A stretch of DNA of 15,474 nt from Dyella_B sp035486915 (GTDB lineage Bacteria > Pseudomonadota > Gammaproteobacteria > Xanthomonadales > Rhodanobacteraceae): assembly GCF_035486915.1 (NCBI RefSeq), contig NZ_DATHMR010000191.1:1-15474 (forward strand). Reading direction: 5' to 3'. Shown in pieces: positions 1 through 8,392 of this stretch; position 1 is the first letter of the stretch; the number at the start of each line of letters is the position of its first letter. Below the pieces are notes generated by a model that worked only from the letters and a program-made list of their open reading frames with translations, did not search any database and was not told where the DNA came from. A program made the position numbers and the translations under genes.

Positions 1-1
1 C

Positions 2-1474
2 TCTGATGCAATCGGCGGCGTGATCCAGATCTTTACGCGTCACGGCCAGCCCAATGGCGGCATCGCGCCCTCGATAAGCGTCACCGGCGGCAGCCACGGC
101 TACATCAATAGCCAAGCTGGCGTGTCCGGCGGCGACTCGCATCTTTGGTACAACGCGAGCCTGGGCGGCGAATACACCAGCGGTATTGCTTCGTGTCGCA
201 CGGGTGCGGCGGAGTTGGGCGTGGCGTGTTTCGTCGACGATCCGCGCAACGATGCGTACCGCAACTGGAACGGCTTCGCCAACTTCGGCTATCGCTGGGA
301 TAACGGCACAGAACTGGTGTTCGACTGGCTGCGCAGCAAGAGCAACGTCGAATACGCCGGCTCGCCTTTCAGCGGCGATGACGCGATCGAAGAACAGTAC
401 GTCGCCGGCACGCGTCTCACCTTCACGCCGGTAGATATCTGGAAAGTGACGCTGAGCGCCGGTCAGAGCCGCGACGATGACAGCACGTTCTACCAGGGCG
501 CGTATTTCGGCGAGTATTTCCCGCGCATGGGTACTGGCTACTTCGATTCGCGCCGCAACCAGGCGTCGTGGCAGAACGACATCACGTTGGCACCGGGCCA
601 GTTGCTGACCGTGGGTACGGATTACGAGCAGGAACACATCTTCAGCGACACCGCGTACGAGCAGACTACACGTGGCGACGCCGGTACGTTCGCGCAGTAC
701 CAGGGCATGTTCGGCCAGAACGAAATTCAGTTGTCGGCGCGCCACGACCACAACGATCAGTTCGGCAATCACAACACCGGCGATGCCTTGTGGGGTTATC
801 ACTTCGATCAGGGTTTGGTGCTGTCGGCCAGCTATGGCACAGCGTTCCATGCACCGACGTTCGACGATCTGTATTACCCCGCGTTCGGCGGTGTGCCCAC
901 GTCCAATTCCGATCTGAAGCCGGAAACCTCGCACAGCGGCGAAATCGGCCTGACGCAGCAGCTGGATAACTGGAACTGGGGCCTTAATGCGTATCAAACG
1001 CGCATCAGCAACCTGATCGAGTTGAACAGCGAATTCGTACCGGAAAACGTCAGCCGCGCGCTGATTCGCGGCGTCGAAGGCCAGCTCGGCTTCAACGTGG
1101 ACGATTGGCGCGTACAGAGTTACCTGACGTGGCTGCAGCCCAAGGACGATGGCAACGACGGCGACGACGGAAAAATCCTCCCGCGCCGCGCCAGGCAGAC
1201 GGCGCGCGTGGATGTGGATCGCAGCTTCGGCAAGTTCGGCGTGGGCGCCACGTTCTTCGCCGCCGACGCGCGTTATGACGACGCCGCGAACGTGTACCGC
1301 ATGGGCGGCTACGCCACCACGGACCTGCGCGCCAGCTACAACTTCGCACCCGATTGGCGCGTGGAAGCGCGCCTGGCAAACGTTTTCGATAAGAACTACG
1401 AAACGGCGTACTACTACAACCAGCTCGGCCGGACCTGGTACCTCACGCTGCGCTTCACGCCGACGATTCATTGA
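2..1474 (+). CDS. btuB: BtuB-like TonB-dependent outer-membrane receptor, 5' end outside window
   Basis: This is the C-terminal part (490 codons plus stop) of a TonB-dependent receptor. Such receptors import vitamin B12 or similar scarce ligands across the outer membrane using TonB/ExbBD energy. The reading frame is open from base 2 and begins SDAIGGVIQIFTR, the classic end of the plug domain just before the first barrel strand, so signal peptide, TonB box and most of the plug are missing. An in-frame GTG at 20 is not the real start. Barrel landmarks match E. coli BtuB in order: SYGTAFHAPTF, LKPE, IRGVEG, LPRRARQ, then LANVFDKNYET and GRTWYLTLRF at the C-terminus. Two cysteines in an early loop (bases about 194-232) could form a disulfide, and an Asp/Gly-rich loop precedes LPRRARQ. 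The last residue is His, not the usual terminal Phe. The BtuB subfamily is well supported; the actual substrate is inferred. Whether a cobalamin riboswitch precedes it cannot be seen here. Confidence 0.9.
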   Translation, partial: SDAIGGVIQIFTRHGQPNGGIAPSISVTGGSHGYINSQAGVSGGDSHLWYNASLGGEYTSGIASCRTGAAELGVACFVDDPRNDAYRNWNGFANFGYRWDNGTELVFDWLRSKSNVEYAGSPFSGDDAIEEQYVAGTRLTFTPVDIWKVTLSAGQSRDDDSTFYQGAYFGEYFPRMGTGYFDSRRNQASWQNDITLAPGQLLTVGTDYEQEHIFSDTAYEQTTRGDAGTFAQYQGMFGQNEIQLSARHDHNDQFGNHNTGDALWGYHFDQGLVLSASYGTAFHAPTFDDLYYPAFGGVPTSNSDLKPETSHSGEIGLTQQLDNWNWGLNAYQTRISNLIELNSEFVPENVSRALIRGVEGQLGFNVDDWRVQSYLTWLQPKDDGNDGDDGKILPRRARQTARVDVDRSFGKFGVGATFFAADARYDDAANVYRMGGYATTDLRASYNFAPDWRVEARLANVFDKNYETAYYYNQLGRTWYLTLRFTPTIH

Positions 1475-1483
1475 GATAAAACA

Positions 1484-1505
1484 ATGTCGCCACGGACGGC
1501 GACAT
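1484..1505. other. Hairpin just after the btuB stop, possible weak terminator
   Basis: ATGTCGCC (1484-1491) and GGCGACAT (1498-1505) form a perfect 8-bp stem with a 6-base loop, starting 10 bases after the receptor stop codon. No T-run follows on the plus strand, so it is not a canonical intrinsic terminator for btuB. Read on the minus strand it is followed by TGTTTTAT, which is better, but no minus-strand gene ends here. It may stabilise the mRNA 3' end. Confidence 0.35.
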
Positions 1506-1531
1506 AGCTGCATAGGCAGCGAATTCACGTT

Positions 1532-1604
1532 CATGCCTTTCGGCATGGCCGGACTTAAGGCACATTCGCAGGGCCCGCTCCCTGAGGCATAAAGTGCTTA
1601 TGAA
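1532..1604 (+). promoter_or_regulatory. Conserved leader block, copy 1 (upstream of RND permease 1)
   Basis: First of three copies of a non-coding block found before each RND gene. It starts with CATGCC-TTTC-GGCATG (1532-1547), a perfect 6-bp palindrome/hairpin. CGGACTTAAGGCACATT follows, then a variable stretch of about 16 bases, then CATAAA (1588-1593) and TTATGA (1598-1603). TTCGCA (1565-1570) and CATAAA, 17 bases apart, could be -35/-10 elements. The start of the palindrome is 158 bases before the permease GTG. Over the first 38 positions I count 34 matches with copy 2 and 33 with copy 3. Nature unresolved: promoter plus operator, structured RNA, or dispersed repeat. Confidence 0.65.
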
Positions 1605-1626
1605 CATGCCCTTTTCTCCTGCGCCG

Positions 1627-1651
1627 ACGCATGCGCTGTACGCGCGTGCGT
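1627..1651 (+). other. Strong GC-rich hairpin in the leader of RND permease 1
   Basis: ACGCATGCGC (1627-1636) pairs with GCGCGTGCGT (1642-1651) over 10 bp, with one G-T wobble and a 5-base loop. It ends 38 bases before the GTG start. No T-run follows. It would sit in the 5' untranslated region whether transcription starts in the conserved block or earlier. The other two permease leaders have different GC-rich sequence at this place, so it is not itself conserved. Confidence 0.4.
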
Positions 1652-1689
1652 GGCTTTCGTTCGCCTGACGCCTCTATGCTGGGGATCCG

Positions 1690-4600
1690 GTGAACATTTT
1701 TGCACCCATCATTCGTCGACCGATCGGCACGTCACTGCTGGCGATCGGTTTGACCATTGCCGGCTTTTGCGCCTATCTGCTGCTGGGCGTGGCGGCGCTG
1801 CCTTCGCTGGATTTCCCCGGACTTGTCGTCATCGCGCAATACCCCGGCGCGGATGCGCAGACGATGGCCGCGACGGTCGTTGCACCGCTGGAGCGTCAGC
1901 TGGGGCGCATTCCCGATATCCAGGAAATGGACTCGGACACGAATGCGGGCGGTACGCAAATTCGCATCCTGTTCAATTTCGGGCGCAGCGCAGATAAGGC
2001 TGCGCGTGATGTGCAGGCCGCCATCAATGCGGCTCAGCCGGATCTGCCGACGAACATGCAGCCGCCGCAATATTTCAAGTTCGATACGGCATCGATTCCG
2101 ATTTTGCTGATTTCGTTGACGTCGACGGGCATGCCGCCCGACAAACTCTACGATCTTACCGACACTTTGTTGATGCCCGCGGTTGCGCAGATTCCCGGTG
2201 TCGCGCAGGTGCAGGTGTTTGGCGGCACGCCACACGCGGTACGCGTGACGATCAACAACGCGGCGCTCACTGCCAAAGGCCTCACGGCCAATGACATTGC
2301 CAACACATTGCGCGCGGCGAACGTCACCTCGCCACAAGGCATTCTCAGCAATGGCATGACGCAGATGACCGTCACCGCCAACGATGCGTTGCACAGTCCG
2401 CAAGACTTCGGGTCGCTGGTAATCGCCAATCAGAAAGGCATACCCGTGCGCCTGTCGGATGTCGCAGCCGTTACGAGCGGCGAACAGGATAAATATCAGG
2501 CCGCGTGGTTCAACGGCCAGCGCGCGGTGTCGATGCAAATCAGCAAGCGGCCCGAGGCGAACTCCGTGGAGGTCGTGCAGGAGATTCGCAACCGCCTTCC
2601 CGCGCTGCGTAATCTCGTACCGGCGGACGTGCAGATCACGCCGATATTCGATCTCACTCAATCCACCAAGTCGGCATTGCGTGAAGTCGAGATCGCGCTG
2701 TTGCTCAGCATCATGATGGTCGCGCTGGTGATGCTGGTGTTTCTGCGGCGCGTGCGGCCCACCGTCATCGCCATGTTCAGCGTGCCGCTGTCGCTGGCGG
2801 GTGCGTTCGTGGTGATGTTTGCGTTGGGATTCACGCTCAACACCTTGTCGTTGATCGCGTTGGTGCTATGCGTGGGTTTCGTCGTCGACGATGCCATCGT
2901 GGTGATCGAAAACATCGTACGGCATATGGAACACGGCACGGAACCGCTCGAAGCCGCGCTGATTGGCGTGCGCGAGATCGGCTTTACGGTCATTTCCATT
3001 ACCGTTTCGCTGGTTGCCGTTTTCGCTCCGATGGTATTTGGCAACAACACGCTAGTGATGTTGATGCGCGAATTCTCGGTGACGCTGATTTCGACCATCG
3101 TGATTTCAGCGCTCGTATCGCTGACGCTTACCCCGGCGCTGTGCGGCCGCTATCTGCTGGAAGAAAAACCCGGAGAGCGCCGGCCCGGCAGGATCGAAGC
3201 GTTCTTCGAGCGCTTCGACCGCTCATTGCTGTGCATCTACGAACGCGGCCTGGATTGGGCAATGCATCACCGCCGCATCATGCGCTGGCAGCCGTTGATT
3301 CTTTTGCTGCTGACCGTGGGACTAGCCATGGCTGTCGCAAAAACCGCCGGCGGCGCGATCATGCCGAAGGAAGACACCGGCATGTTGATCCTGCAGATGA
3401 CGGCAGATGCGAATATCTCACCGTCCCTGATGGCTACGCGCACCCAAGCCGTCGCAAACATCATGCAGGCCGACCAGGATGTCGTGGACGTCACCACCAT
3501 TCTGGGCGGCAACAACAATAACGGTGCCGTGGGCAATCAATCTACACTCTTCGTCGATCTCAAGCCGCTCGGCAAAGGCCCGGGCGAAAGGCCGGATGCG
3601 CTGGACAAAGTGATCGATCGCCTCGACAAGCAATACAAAAAACTGCCCGATGTGCAGATAACGATGCACGGCCTGCAGTTTCTTGGCGGCCCGAGCAACA
3701 AAGGCGGTGGCGATTATGCATTCGATCTGGACAGCACTACCGGCGCGCCACTGCAAGAGGCAACGCTGCGTCTGGCGCAAGTGATGCGCAAGATGAAGCA
3801 GTTCAACAACGTCACCACCAGCTACGACAGCATCGGCAAGCAACAATTGCTGGAAGTCGATCGCAATGCGGCATCGCGACTGCAAGTTGGGATGGGACAG
3901 ATCGATCAGGCACTGGTCGACGCGTTCGGCCAGAATCCGGTGTCGCTCATCTATTCGGATATCAACCAATATCGCGTGGTGCTTTCAGCCAGCAATGCCG
4001 ATTCGCTGAGTCCAGATACGCTTTTGAACACCTACGTGCGAAGCGCGCAAAACAAGATGATTCCCTTGTCGGCGATGGCACACATCAAACCCTTTATCAC
4101 GCCGATCGATGTTCAGCATTTCAATCAGACGGAATCGTCCACCATCAGTTACAACCTTTCCGATGGCATCACGCAGGCCGATGGCCTGAAGCTGGTCGAT
4201 CAGGCGATGTTTGCGGCGCAATTGCCCCCGGGCGTGACCAAACGCTACACCGGCGACAATCAGCGTTTGATCGAAGCATTGGAAAACGCGCTGATTGTTT
4301 TCGCGGCGGTGATTCTTGTGATGTACATCGTGCTGGGCATTCTGTACGAGAGCCTCATCCATCCGTTGACCATTCTCTCCACGCTGCCCGCCGCAGGTAT
4401 GGGTGCGTTCCTCGCCATGCTGATCATGCATACGCAGCTGACCACCATGTCGGTCATCGCAGTGTTGATGCTGATCGGTATCGTGAAGAAGAACGCGATC
4501 TTGATGGTCGACTTTGCGCTGGTAGCCGAACGCGAACGCGATTTGCCGCCACCCGAAGCCATCCGCGAGGCAGCGATGGTGCGTTTTCGCCCGATCACGA

Positions 4601-4851
4601 TGACAACGCTGGTGGCGATGGGTGCCGCGCTGCCACTGGCGATCGGTTTCGGTATCGGTTCGGAGATGCGCCAGCCGCTGGGTATCGCCATTCTGGGCGG
4701 CTTATTCGTTTCTCAGCTGCTGACCCTGCTCAGCACGCCGGCGATTTACCTGTGGCAGCATGATCGCCGCGTACGCAAGGCAATGCGTAAGCAGCGCCGG
4801 GCGGAGAGGCGTTTACGCAAGCTTGGGGGGCAGATCCCCGCTGCGGACTGA
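1690..4851 (+). CDS. RND multidrug efflux permease, MdtB/MdtC type (copy 1 of 3)
   Basis: Inner-membrane proton-driven efflux permease of the RND (AcrB/MdtBC) superfamily, 1053 aa, normal full length. It should work as a trimer that passes substrates through a periplasmic adaptor to a TolC-type channel. N-terminal TM1 follows MNIFAPIIRRP. The porter domain carries LERQLGRIP and AARDVQAAINAA, as in MdtB/MdtC. TM4 has VVDDAIVVIENI with D400/D401. TM10 has IVKKNAILMVDFA with K934. RFRPITMTT gives R965 and T972. These match AcrB D407/D408, K940, R971 and T978, with the same 31- and 38-residue spacings after the Lys, so proton relay looks intact. The start is GTG at 1690, preceded by GGGGA; the N-terminus then aligns with the two paralogues. 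The last 31 residues form a very Arg/Lys-rich cytoplasmic tail. There is no adaptor gene nearby. Copies 1 and 3 share RLQVGMGQIDQ. Substrate unknown. Confidence 0.95.
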   Translation: MNIFAPIIRRPIGTSLLAIGLTIAGFCAYLLLGVAALPSLDFPGLVVIAQYPGADAQTMAATVVAPLERQLGRIPDIQEMDSDTNAGGTQIRILFNFGRSADKAARDVQAAINAAQPDLPTNMQPPQYFKFDTASIPILLISLTSTGMPPDKLYDLTDTLLMPAVAQIPGVAQVQVFGGTPHAVRVTINNAALTAKGLTANDIANTLRAANVTSPQGILSNGMTQMTVTANDALHSPQDFGSLVIANQKGIPVRLSDVAAVTSGEQDKYQAAWFNGQRAVSMQISKRPEANSVEVVQEIRNRLPALRNLVPADVQITPIFDLTQSTKSALREVEIALLLSIMMVALVMLVFLRRVRPTVIAMFSVPLSLAGAFVVMFALGFTLNTLSLIALVLCVGFVVDDAIVVIENIVRHMEHGTEPLEAALIGVREIGFTVISITVSLVAVFAPMVFGNNTLVMLMREFSVTLISTIVISALVSLTLTPALCGRYLLEEKPGERRPGRIEAFFERFDRSLLCIYERGLDWAMHHRRIMRWQPLILLLLTVGLAMAVAKTAGGAIMPKEDTGMLILQMTADANISPSLMATRTQAVANIMQADQDVVDVTTILGGNNNNGAVGNQSTLFVDLKPLGKGPGERPDALDKVIDRLDKQYKKLPDVQITMHGLQFLGGPSNKGGGDYAFDLDSTTGAPLQEATLRLAQVMRKMKQFNNVTTSYDSIGKQQLLEVDRNAASRLQVGMGQIDQALVDAFGQNPVSLIYSDINQYRVVLSASNADSLSPDTLLNTYVRSAQNKMIPLSAMAHIKPFITPIDVQHFNQTESSTISYNLSDGITQADGLKLVDQAMFAAQLPPGVTKRYTGDNQRLIEALENALIVFAAVILVMYIVLGILYESLIHPLTILSTLPAAGMGAFLAMLIMHTQLTTMSVIAVLMLIGIVKKNAILMVDFALVAERERDLPPPEAIREAAMVRFRPITMTTLVAMGAALPLAIGFGIGSEMRQPLGIAILGGLFVSQLLTLLSTPAIYLWQHDRRVRKAMRKQRRAERRLRKLGGQIPAAD

Positions 4852-4937
4852 GGCCGGTCACCGTATCGGTCTATTGTTGAGGGGTAATCGCGCAGGCTGG
4901 GAACTAAATCGCCTGCGTGTGGACCATGGCACGGACA

Positions 4938-5009
4938 CCTGTCTTTCGGCATGGCCGGACTTCAGGCACATTTGCAGAGTTGCCCAGGAGGGTATGAAAC
5001 CGTTATGGA
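4938..5009 (+). promoter_or_regulatory. Conserved leader block, copy 2 (upstream of RND permease 2)
   Basis: Second copy of the block. The palindrome is weaker: CCTGTC-TTTC-GGCATG (4938-4953) has one mismatch and one G-U-type pair. The core TTTCGGCATGGCCGGACTT is identical to copy 1 over 19 bases, followed by AGGCACATTTGCAG. TTTGCA (4971-4976) and TATGAA (4993-4998), 16 bases apart, resemble -35/-10 elements; TTATGGA follows at 5003-5009. The block begins 156 bases before the permease ATG. The rest of the 242-base gap (4852-4937) has only weak inverted repeats and no clear terminator for copy 1. Confidence 0.65.
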
Positions 5010-5062
5010 TGTAACTCTGTTCCGTGGCCGCCCCAACGAGGGCCGGCTCCTCGATCGATTGC

Positions 5063-5087
5063 GCGCGCCCCGTGTGGAAAGGCGCGC
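5063..5087 (+). promoter_or_regulatory. Hairpin that could mask the ribosome binding site of RND permease 2
   Basis: GCGCGCC (5063-5069) can pair with GGCGCGC (5081-5087), leaving an 11-base loop. The likely Shine-Dalgarno sequence GGAAAGG (5076-5082) lies in the loop and first stem bases, and the stem ends 6 bases before the ATG at 5094. Such a fold would reduce ribosome access. In a GC-rich genome a 7-bp GC stem can occur by chance, so confidence is low. Confidence 0.3.
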
Positions 5088-5093
5088 CGTCGC

Positions 5094-8000
5094 ATGAATA
5101 TTTTCGCACCGATCATTCGCCGACCGGCGGGCACGTCGCTGCTCGCCATCGGCGTGCTTATTGCCGGCATCTGCGCTTACGTCGAGCTTGGGCTGGCCGC
5201 CTTTCCGTCACTGCAATTTCCGGGCATCGCCGTTGCGGCGCAGATGTCCGGTGCCAGCGCGGAGACCATGGCCACCACGGTCACTGCTCCGCTGGAGCGC
5301 CAGCTCGGCCGCATCCCCGGTGTCGAGGAAATCGACTCCGATACGAGCGAGGGCGCGACGCAGATCATCATTCAGTTCGACATGGGCACGAACGTCGACC
5401 GGGCGGCGCGTGACGTGCAAGCGGCGATCAATGCCGCCATGCCCCAGCTGCCGCAGCAGATGGCGTCGTCGCCGCCACAGTATTTCAAGTTCGATACCTC
5501 GCAGATTCCGGTGCTGCTGCTCGAAGTGACCTCCACCAGCATGGCGCCGGACAAGCTTTACGATCTGGCCGACAGCTACATGAAGCCGCTGGTTTCGCAG
5601 ATCGACGGGGTCGCGCAGGTACAGGTGCAGGGCGGTGCGCCGCATGCCGTGCGCGTGTCGCTCAACAGCGCTGCGCTGACGGCTAAGGGCCTGGTCGCCA
5701 ACGACGTGGCGAACGTCTTGCGCGCCGCCAACGTCACCTCACCGCAAGGCGTGCTGTCGGACGGCGTAAGCCAGATGACCGTCACCGCCAACGACTCGCT
5801 GAGAACCGCCAGCGATTTCGCGTCGCTGGTCATCGCCAATCAAAAAGGCATACCGGTTCATCTCTCCGATGTCGCCACAGTCGAAAACGGCCAGCAGGAT
5901 ATCTATCAGGCGGCATGGTTCAACACCCAGCATGCGGTCGGGCTGAACATCAACAAGCGTCCCGAAGCCAATGCGGCGGCGCTCGTGAAGCAAATCAAGG
6001 ATTCCATACCGCTGTTGAAGTCGACGCTACCGGCGGACGTGCAGATCACACCGATTTTCGATCTCACCGCGTCGACAACCTCGGCGCTGCACGAAGTCGA
6101 ACTGGCACTCCTCCTTAGCATCGTGATGGTCGCGCTGGTGATGCTCGTGTTTCTGCGCCGCGCGCGACCGACCGTGATTGCCATGATGAGCGTACCGCTG
6201 TCGCTAGCGGGCGCGTTCGTCGTGATGTGGGGCTTCGGTTTCACGCTGAATATGTTGTCGCTTATCGCGCTGGTCTTGTGCATCGGTTTCGTCGTCGACG
6301 ATGCCATCGTGGTGATCGAGAATATCTTTCGCCATATGGAACAGGGCACCGAACCGTTGGAAGCCGCGTTGATAGGCGTGCGCGAGATCGGCTTCACCGT
6401 CATTTCCATCACGCTTTCGCTGATCGCTGTGTTCGCACCGTTGCTGTTTGGCCACAGTGGCCTGGTGATGGTGATGCGCGAGTTTTCGGTCACGCTGATT
6501 TCCACCATCATCATTTCCGCGGTGGTATCGCTCACGCTTACGCCTGCGCTGTGCGGTCGCTACCTCACGCGCGAGCAACCTGGGCAGCACGTACCGGGGC
6601 GTCTGGAGCAAATGGCGGAACGTTTCGATCGCTGGATGCTGGCGATTTACGAAAAAGGCCTGAATTGGTCCATGCGCCATCGCCGCATCATGCGCTGGCA
6701 ACCTATCCTGCTGCTGGTGTTGACGGTCGTCTTGGCCGTGGCGGTCGTGAAGACCGCTGGCGGCGGCTTTATGCCCAAGAGCGATTCGGGCATTGCACAA
6801 GCCTTCCTGGTCGCCGACGCGAATATCTCACCCGAACTGCTGACCAAGCGCACGCAGACCGTCTACACGACGATCCTGGCCGATCCGGCGGTGCAGGACG
6901 TCGCCAGCGTGCTCGGCGGCAACAACAATGGTGGCGGTGTCGGCAATCAGGCTTCGTTTTTCATCGATCTCAAACCGATGGGCAAAGGGCCGAACGATCG
7001 CCATGATTCGTCGGACAAGGTCGCTGCGCGTCTGAGCGAGAAGTTCAAGAAGCTGACCGATGCCGACGTGTCGGTAACGAGCCTGCAGTTGTTCGGCAAC
7101 AACGGCGGCGCCTTCGGCGGCGCCAAAGGCCAATACGCCTTCAACCTCACCAGCAACAATGGCGATCCGCTGCAGGAACCCACGCTGCGCCTGGCGCGTG
7201 AAATGCGCAAAATGAAGCAGTTCCGCGATGTATCGACCAGCTTCGACAGTATCGGCAAGCAGCAGATGATCGAGGTGGACCGCAACGCCGCTTCGCGCAT
7301 GCAGGTGAACATGGGCCAGGTCGATCAGGTGCTGTTCGATGCATTCGGTCAGACGCCGGTGTCAGTCATCTATTCGGACGTCAACCAGTATCAGGTCATC
7401 CTGGTCGCCGATAACGCCGATTCGCTGCGGCCGGAAACATTGTTGAATCTCTACGTGCGCAGCACGCTGAACAAAATGGTGCCGCTGTCGGCCATCGCGC
7501 ATATCAAACCCTATATCGCGCCGATCGACGTGCAGCACTACAAGCAGCTCGAAGCGGCATCGATCAATTACAACCTTGCCGATGGCGTAACGCAGACCGA
7601 CGGGCTCAAGCTCATCGATGTCGCCATGCTCAACGCGCAGGTTCCATCCGGCATCGCCAAGCAGTTCACGGGCGACAATCAGCGGCTGCAAGAAGGTGGC
7701 GTCAATTCGCTGCTGTTGCTGGTCGCGGTAATCATGGCGATGTACATCGTGTTGGGCATTCTCTATGAAAGCCTGGTCCATCCGTTGACGATTCTTTCCA
7801 CGCTCCCTGCCGCGGGCATGGGTGCGTTCCTGGCGATGCTGGTGACGCAAACGCAGCTCACCACCATGTCGGTGATCGCGGTGCTGATGCTGATCGGCAT
7901 CGTGAAAAAGAACGCCATCCTGATGGTGGACTTTGCGTTGGTCGCCGAGCGCGAACACGGGCGCAGCGCGCCCGAAGCGATTCGCGAAGCCGCACTGGTG

Positions 8001-8273
8001 CGTTTCCGCCCGATCACCATGACCACGCTGGTGGCGATGGGCGCGGCGCTGCCGCTGGCGATCGGATTCGGCATCGGTTCGGAGATGCGCAAGCCGTTGG
8101 GCATCGCCATTCTCGGCGGTTTGCTCGTGTCGCAATTGCTGACGCTGCTCAGCACGCCGGCGATTTATCTATGGCAGCACGATCGCCGCGAGCGCAAAGC
8201 TGCACGCAGGGCACGTCGTGCAGAGAAACGACGCTTGCGCGAATTGGGCCGTCAGATACCTGCTACGGAATAA
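5094..8273 (+). CDS. RND multidrug efflux permease, MdtB/MdtC type (copy 2 of 3)
   Basis: Second tandem RND permease, 1059 aa, co-directional with and paralogous to its two neighbours along the whole length. The 12-TM architecture with two large periplasmic loops is kept. Proton-relay residues are present: D402/D403 in VVDDAIVVIENI, K939 in IVKKNAILMVDFA, R970 and T977 in RFRPITMTT. The periplasmic part differs from copies 1 and 3, for example a longer Gly-rich stretch near FGNNGGAFGG (bases about 7093-7125), which fits a different substrate or partner range. An Asn/Gly-rich loop LGGNNNGGGVGNQ occurs in the second half, as in the others. ATG at 5094 is preceded by GGAAAGG, about 11 bases away. 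The C-terminal tail is rich in Arg and Lys. A short open frame from ATG 4951 ends with TGA overlapping this start (ATGA). A strong hairpin terminator follows the stop, so copies 1-2 and copy 3 may be separate transcripts. Confidence 0.95.
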   Translation: MNIFAPIIRRPAGTSLLAIGVLIAGICAYVELGLAAFPSLQFPGIAVAAQMSGASAETMATTVTAPLERQLGRIPGVEEIDSDTSEGATQIIIQFDMGTNVDRAARDVQAAINAAMPQLPQQMASSPPQYFKFDTSQIPVLLLEVTSTSMAPDKLYDLADSYMKPLVSQIDGVAQVQVQGGAPHAVRVSLNSAALTAKGLVANDVANVLRAANVTSPQGVLSDGVSQMTVTANDSLRTASDFASLVIANQKGIPVHLSDVATVENGQQDIYQAAWFNTQHAVGLNINKRPEANAAALVKQIKDSIPLLKSTLPADVQITPIFDLTASTTSALHEVELALLLSIVMVALVMLVFLRRARPTVIAMMSVPLSLAGAFVVMWGFGFTLNMLSLIALVLCIGFVVDDAIVVIENIFRHMEQGTEPLEAALIGVREIGFTVISITLSLIAVFAPLLFGHSGLVMVMREFSVTLISTIIISAVVSLTLTPALCGRYLTREQPGQHVPGRLEQMAERFDRWMLAIYEKGLNWSMRHRRIMRWQPILLLVLTVVLAVAVVKTAGGGFMPKSDSGIAQAFLVADANISPELLTKRTQTVYTTILADPAVQDVASVLGGNNNGGGVGNQASFFIDLKPMGKGPNDRHDSSDKVAARLSEKFKKLTDADVSVTSLQLFGNNGGAFGGAKGQYAFNLTSNNGDPLQEPTLRLAREMRKMKQFRDVSTSFDSIGKQQMIEVDRNAASRMQVNMGQVDQVLFDAFGQTPVSVIYSDVNQYQVILVADNADSLRPETLLNLYVRSTLNKMVPLSAIAHIKPYIAPIDVQHYKQLEAASINYNLADGVTQTDGLKLIDVAMLNAQVPSGIAKQFTGDNQRLQEGGVNSLLLLVAVIMAMYIVLGILYESLVHPLTILSTLPAAGMGAFLAMLVTQTQLTTMSVIAVLMLIGIVKKNAILMVDFALVAEREHGRSAPEAIREAALVRFRPITMTTLVAMGAALPLAIGFGIGSEMRKPLGIAILGGLLVSQLLTLLSTPAIYLWQHDRRERKAARRARRAEKRRLRELGRQIPATE

Positions 8274-8291
8274 GTCTCTGTCGTTCTTGAG

Positions 8292-8326
8292 AACGTCATC
8301 CTGGCGCAAGCCAGGATGACGTTTTT
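8292..8326 (+). terminator. Intrinsic terminator / REP-like palindrome after RND permease 2
   Basis: AACGTCATCCTGGC (8292-8305) and GCCAGGATGACGTT (8310-8323) form a perfect 14-bp stem closed by a GCAA loop, with a T-run at 8322-8326. It starts 19 bases after the permease stop and has every mark of a Rho-independent terminator. The GTCATCC...GGATGAC core also resembles the short palindromes scattered through Xanthomonadales genomes, so it may be a dispersed repeat that has been recruited as a terminator. Confidence 0.85.
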
Positions 8327-8392
8327 ATACCGATCCACAACAGCCAAGAGCGAAAACCATACGCAATCGTTCGCGCATCCATAACAGATGCA

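Noticed and set aside
1556..1569. GGCAC...TTGC in the leader blocks as a sigma-54 promoter
   Set aside because: Sigma-54 promoters need ten bases between GG and GC; here only seven lie between them in all copies, and copy 1 has TCGC instead of TTGC.
1475..1689. Cobalamin riboswitch near the BtuB-like gene
   Set aside because: Such a riboswitch would precede the receptor gene, which starts outside the window. The block after the gene recurs before the pumps and lacks a recognisable B12 box.
1732..2661. 309-codon open frame on the minus strand inside RND permease 1
   Set aside because: It lies wholly antisense to a gene with clear family motifs, is rich in Arg/His typical of reverse-frame reading in GC-rich DNA, and shows no domain. 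Similar shadows occur at the same places in copies 2 and 3.
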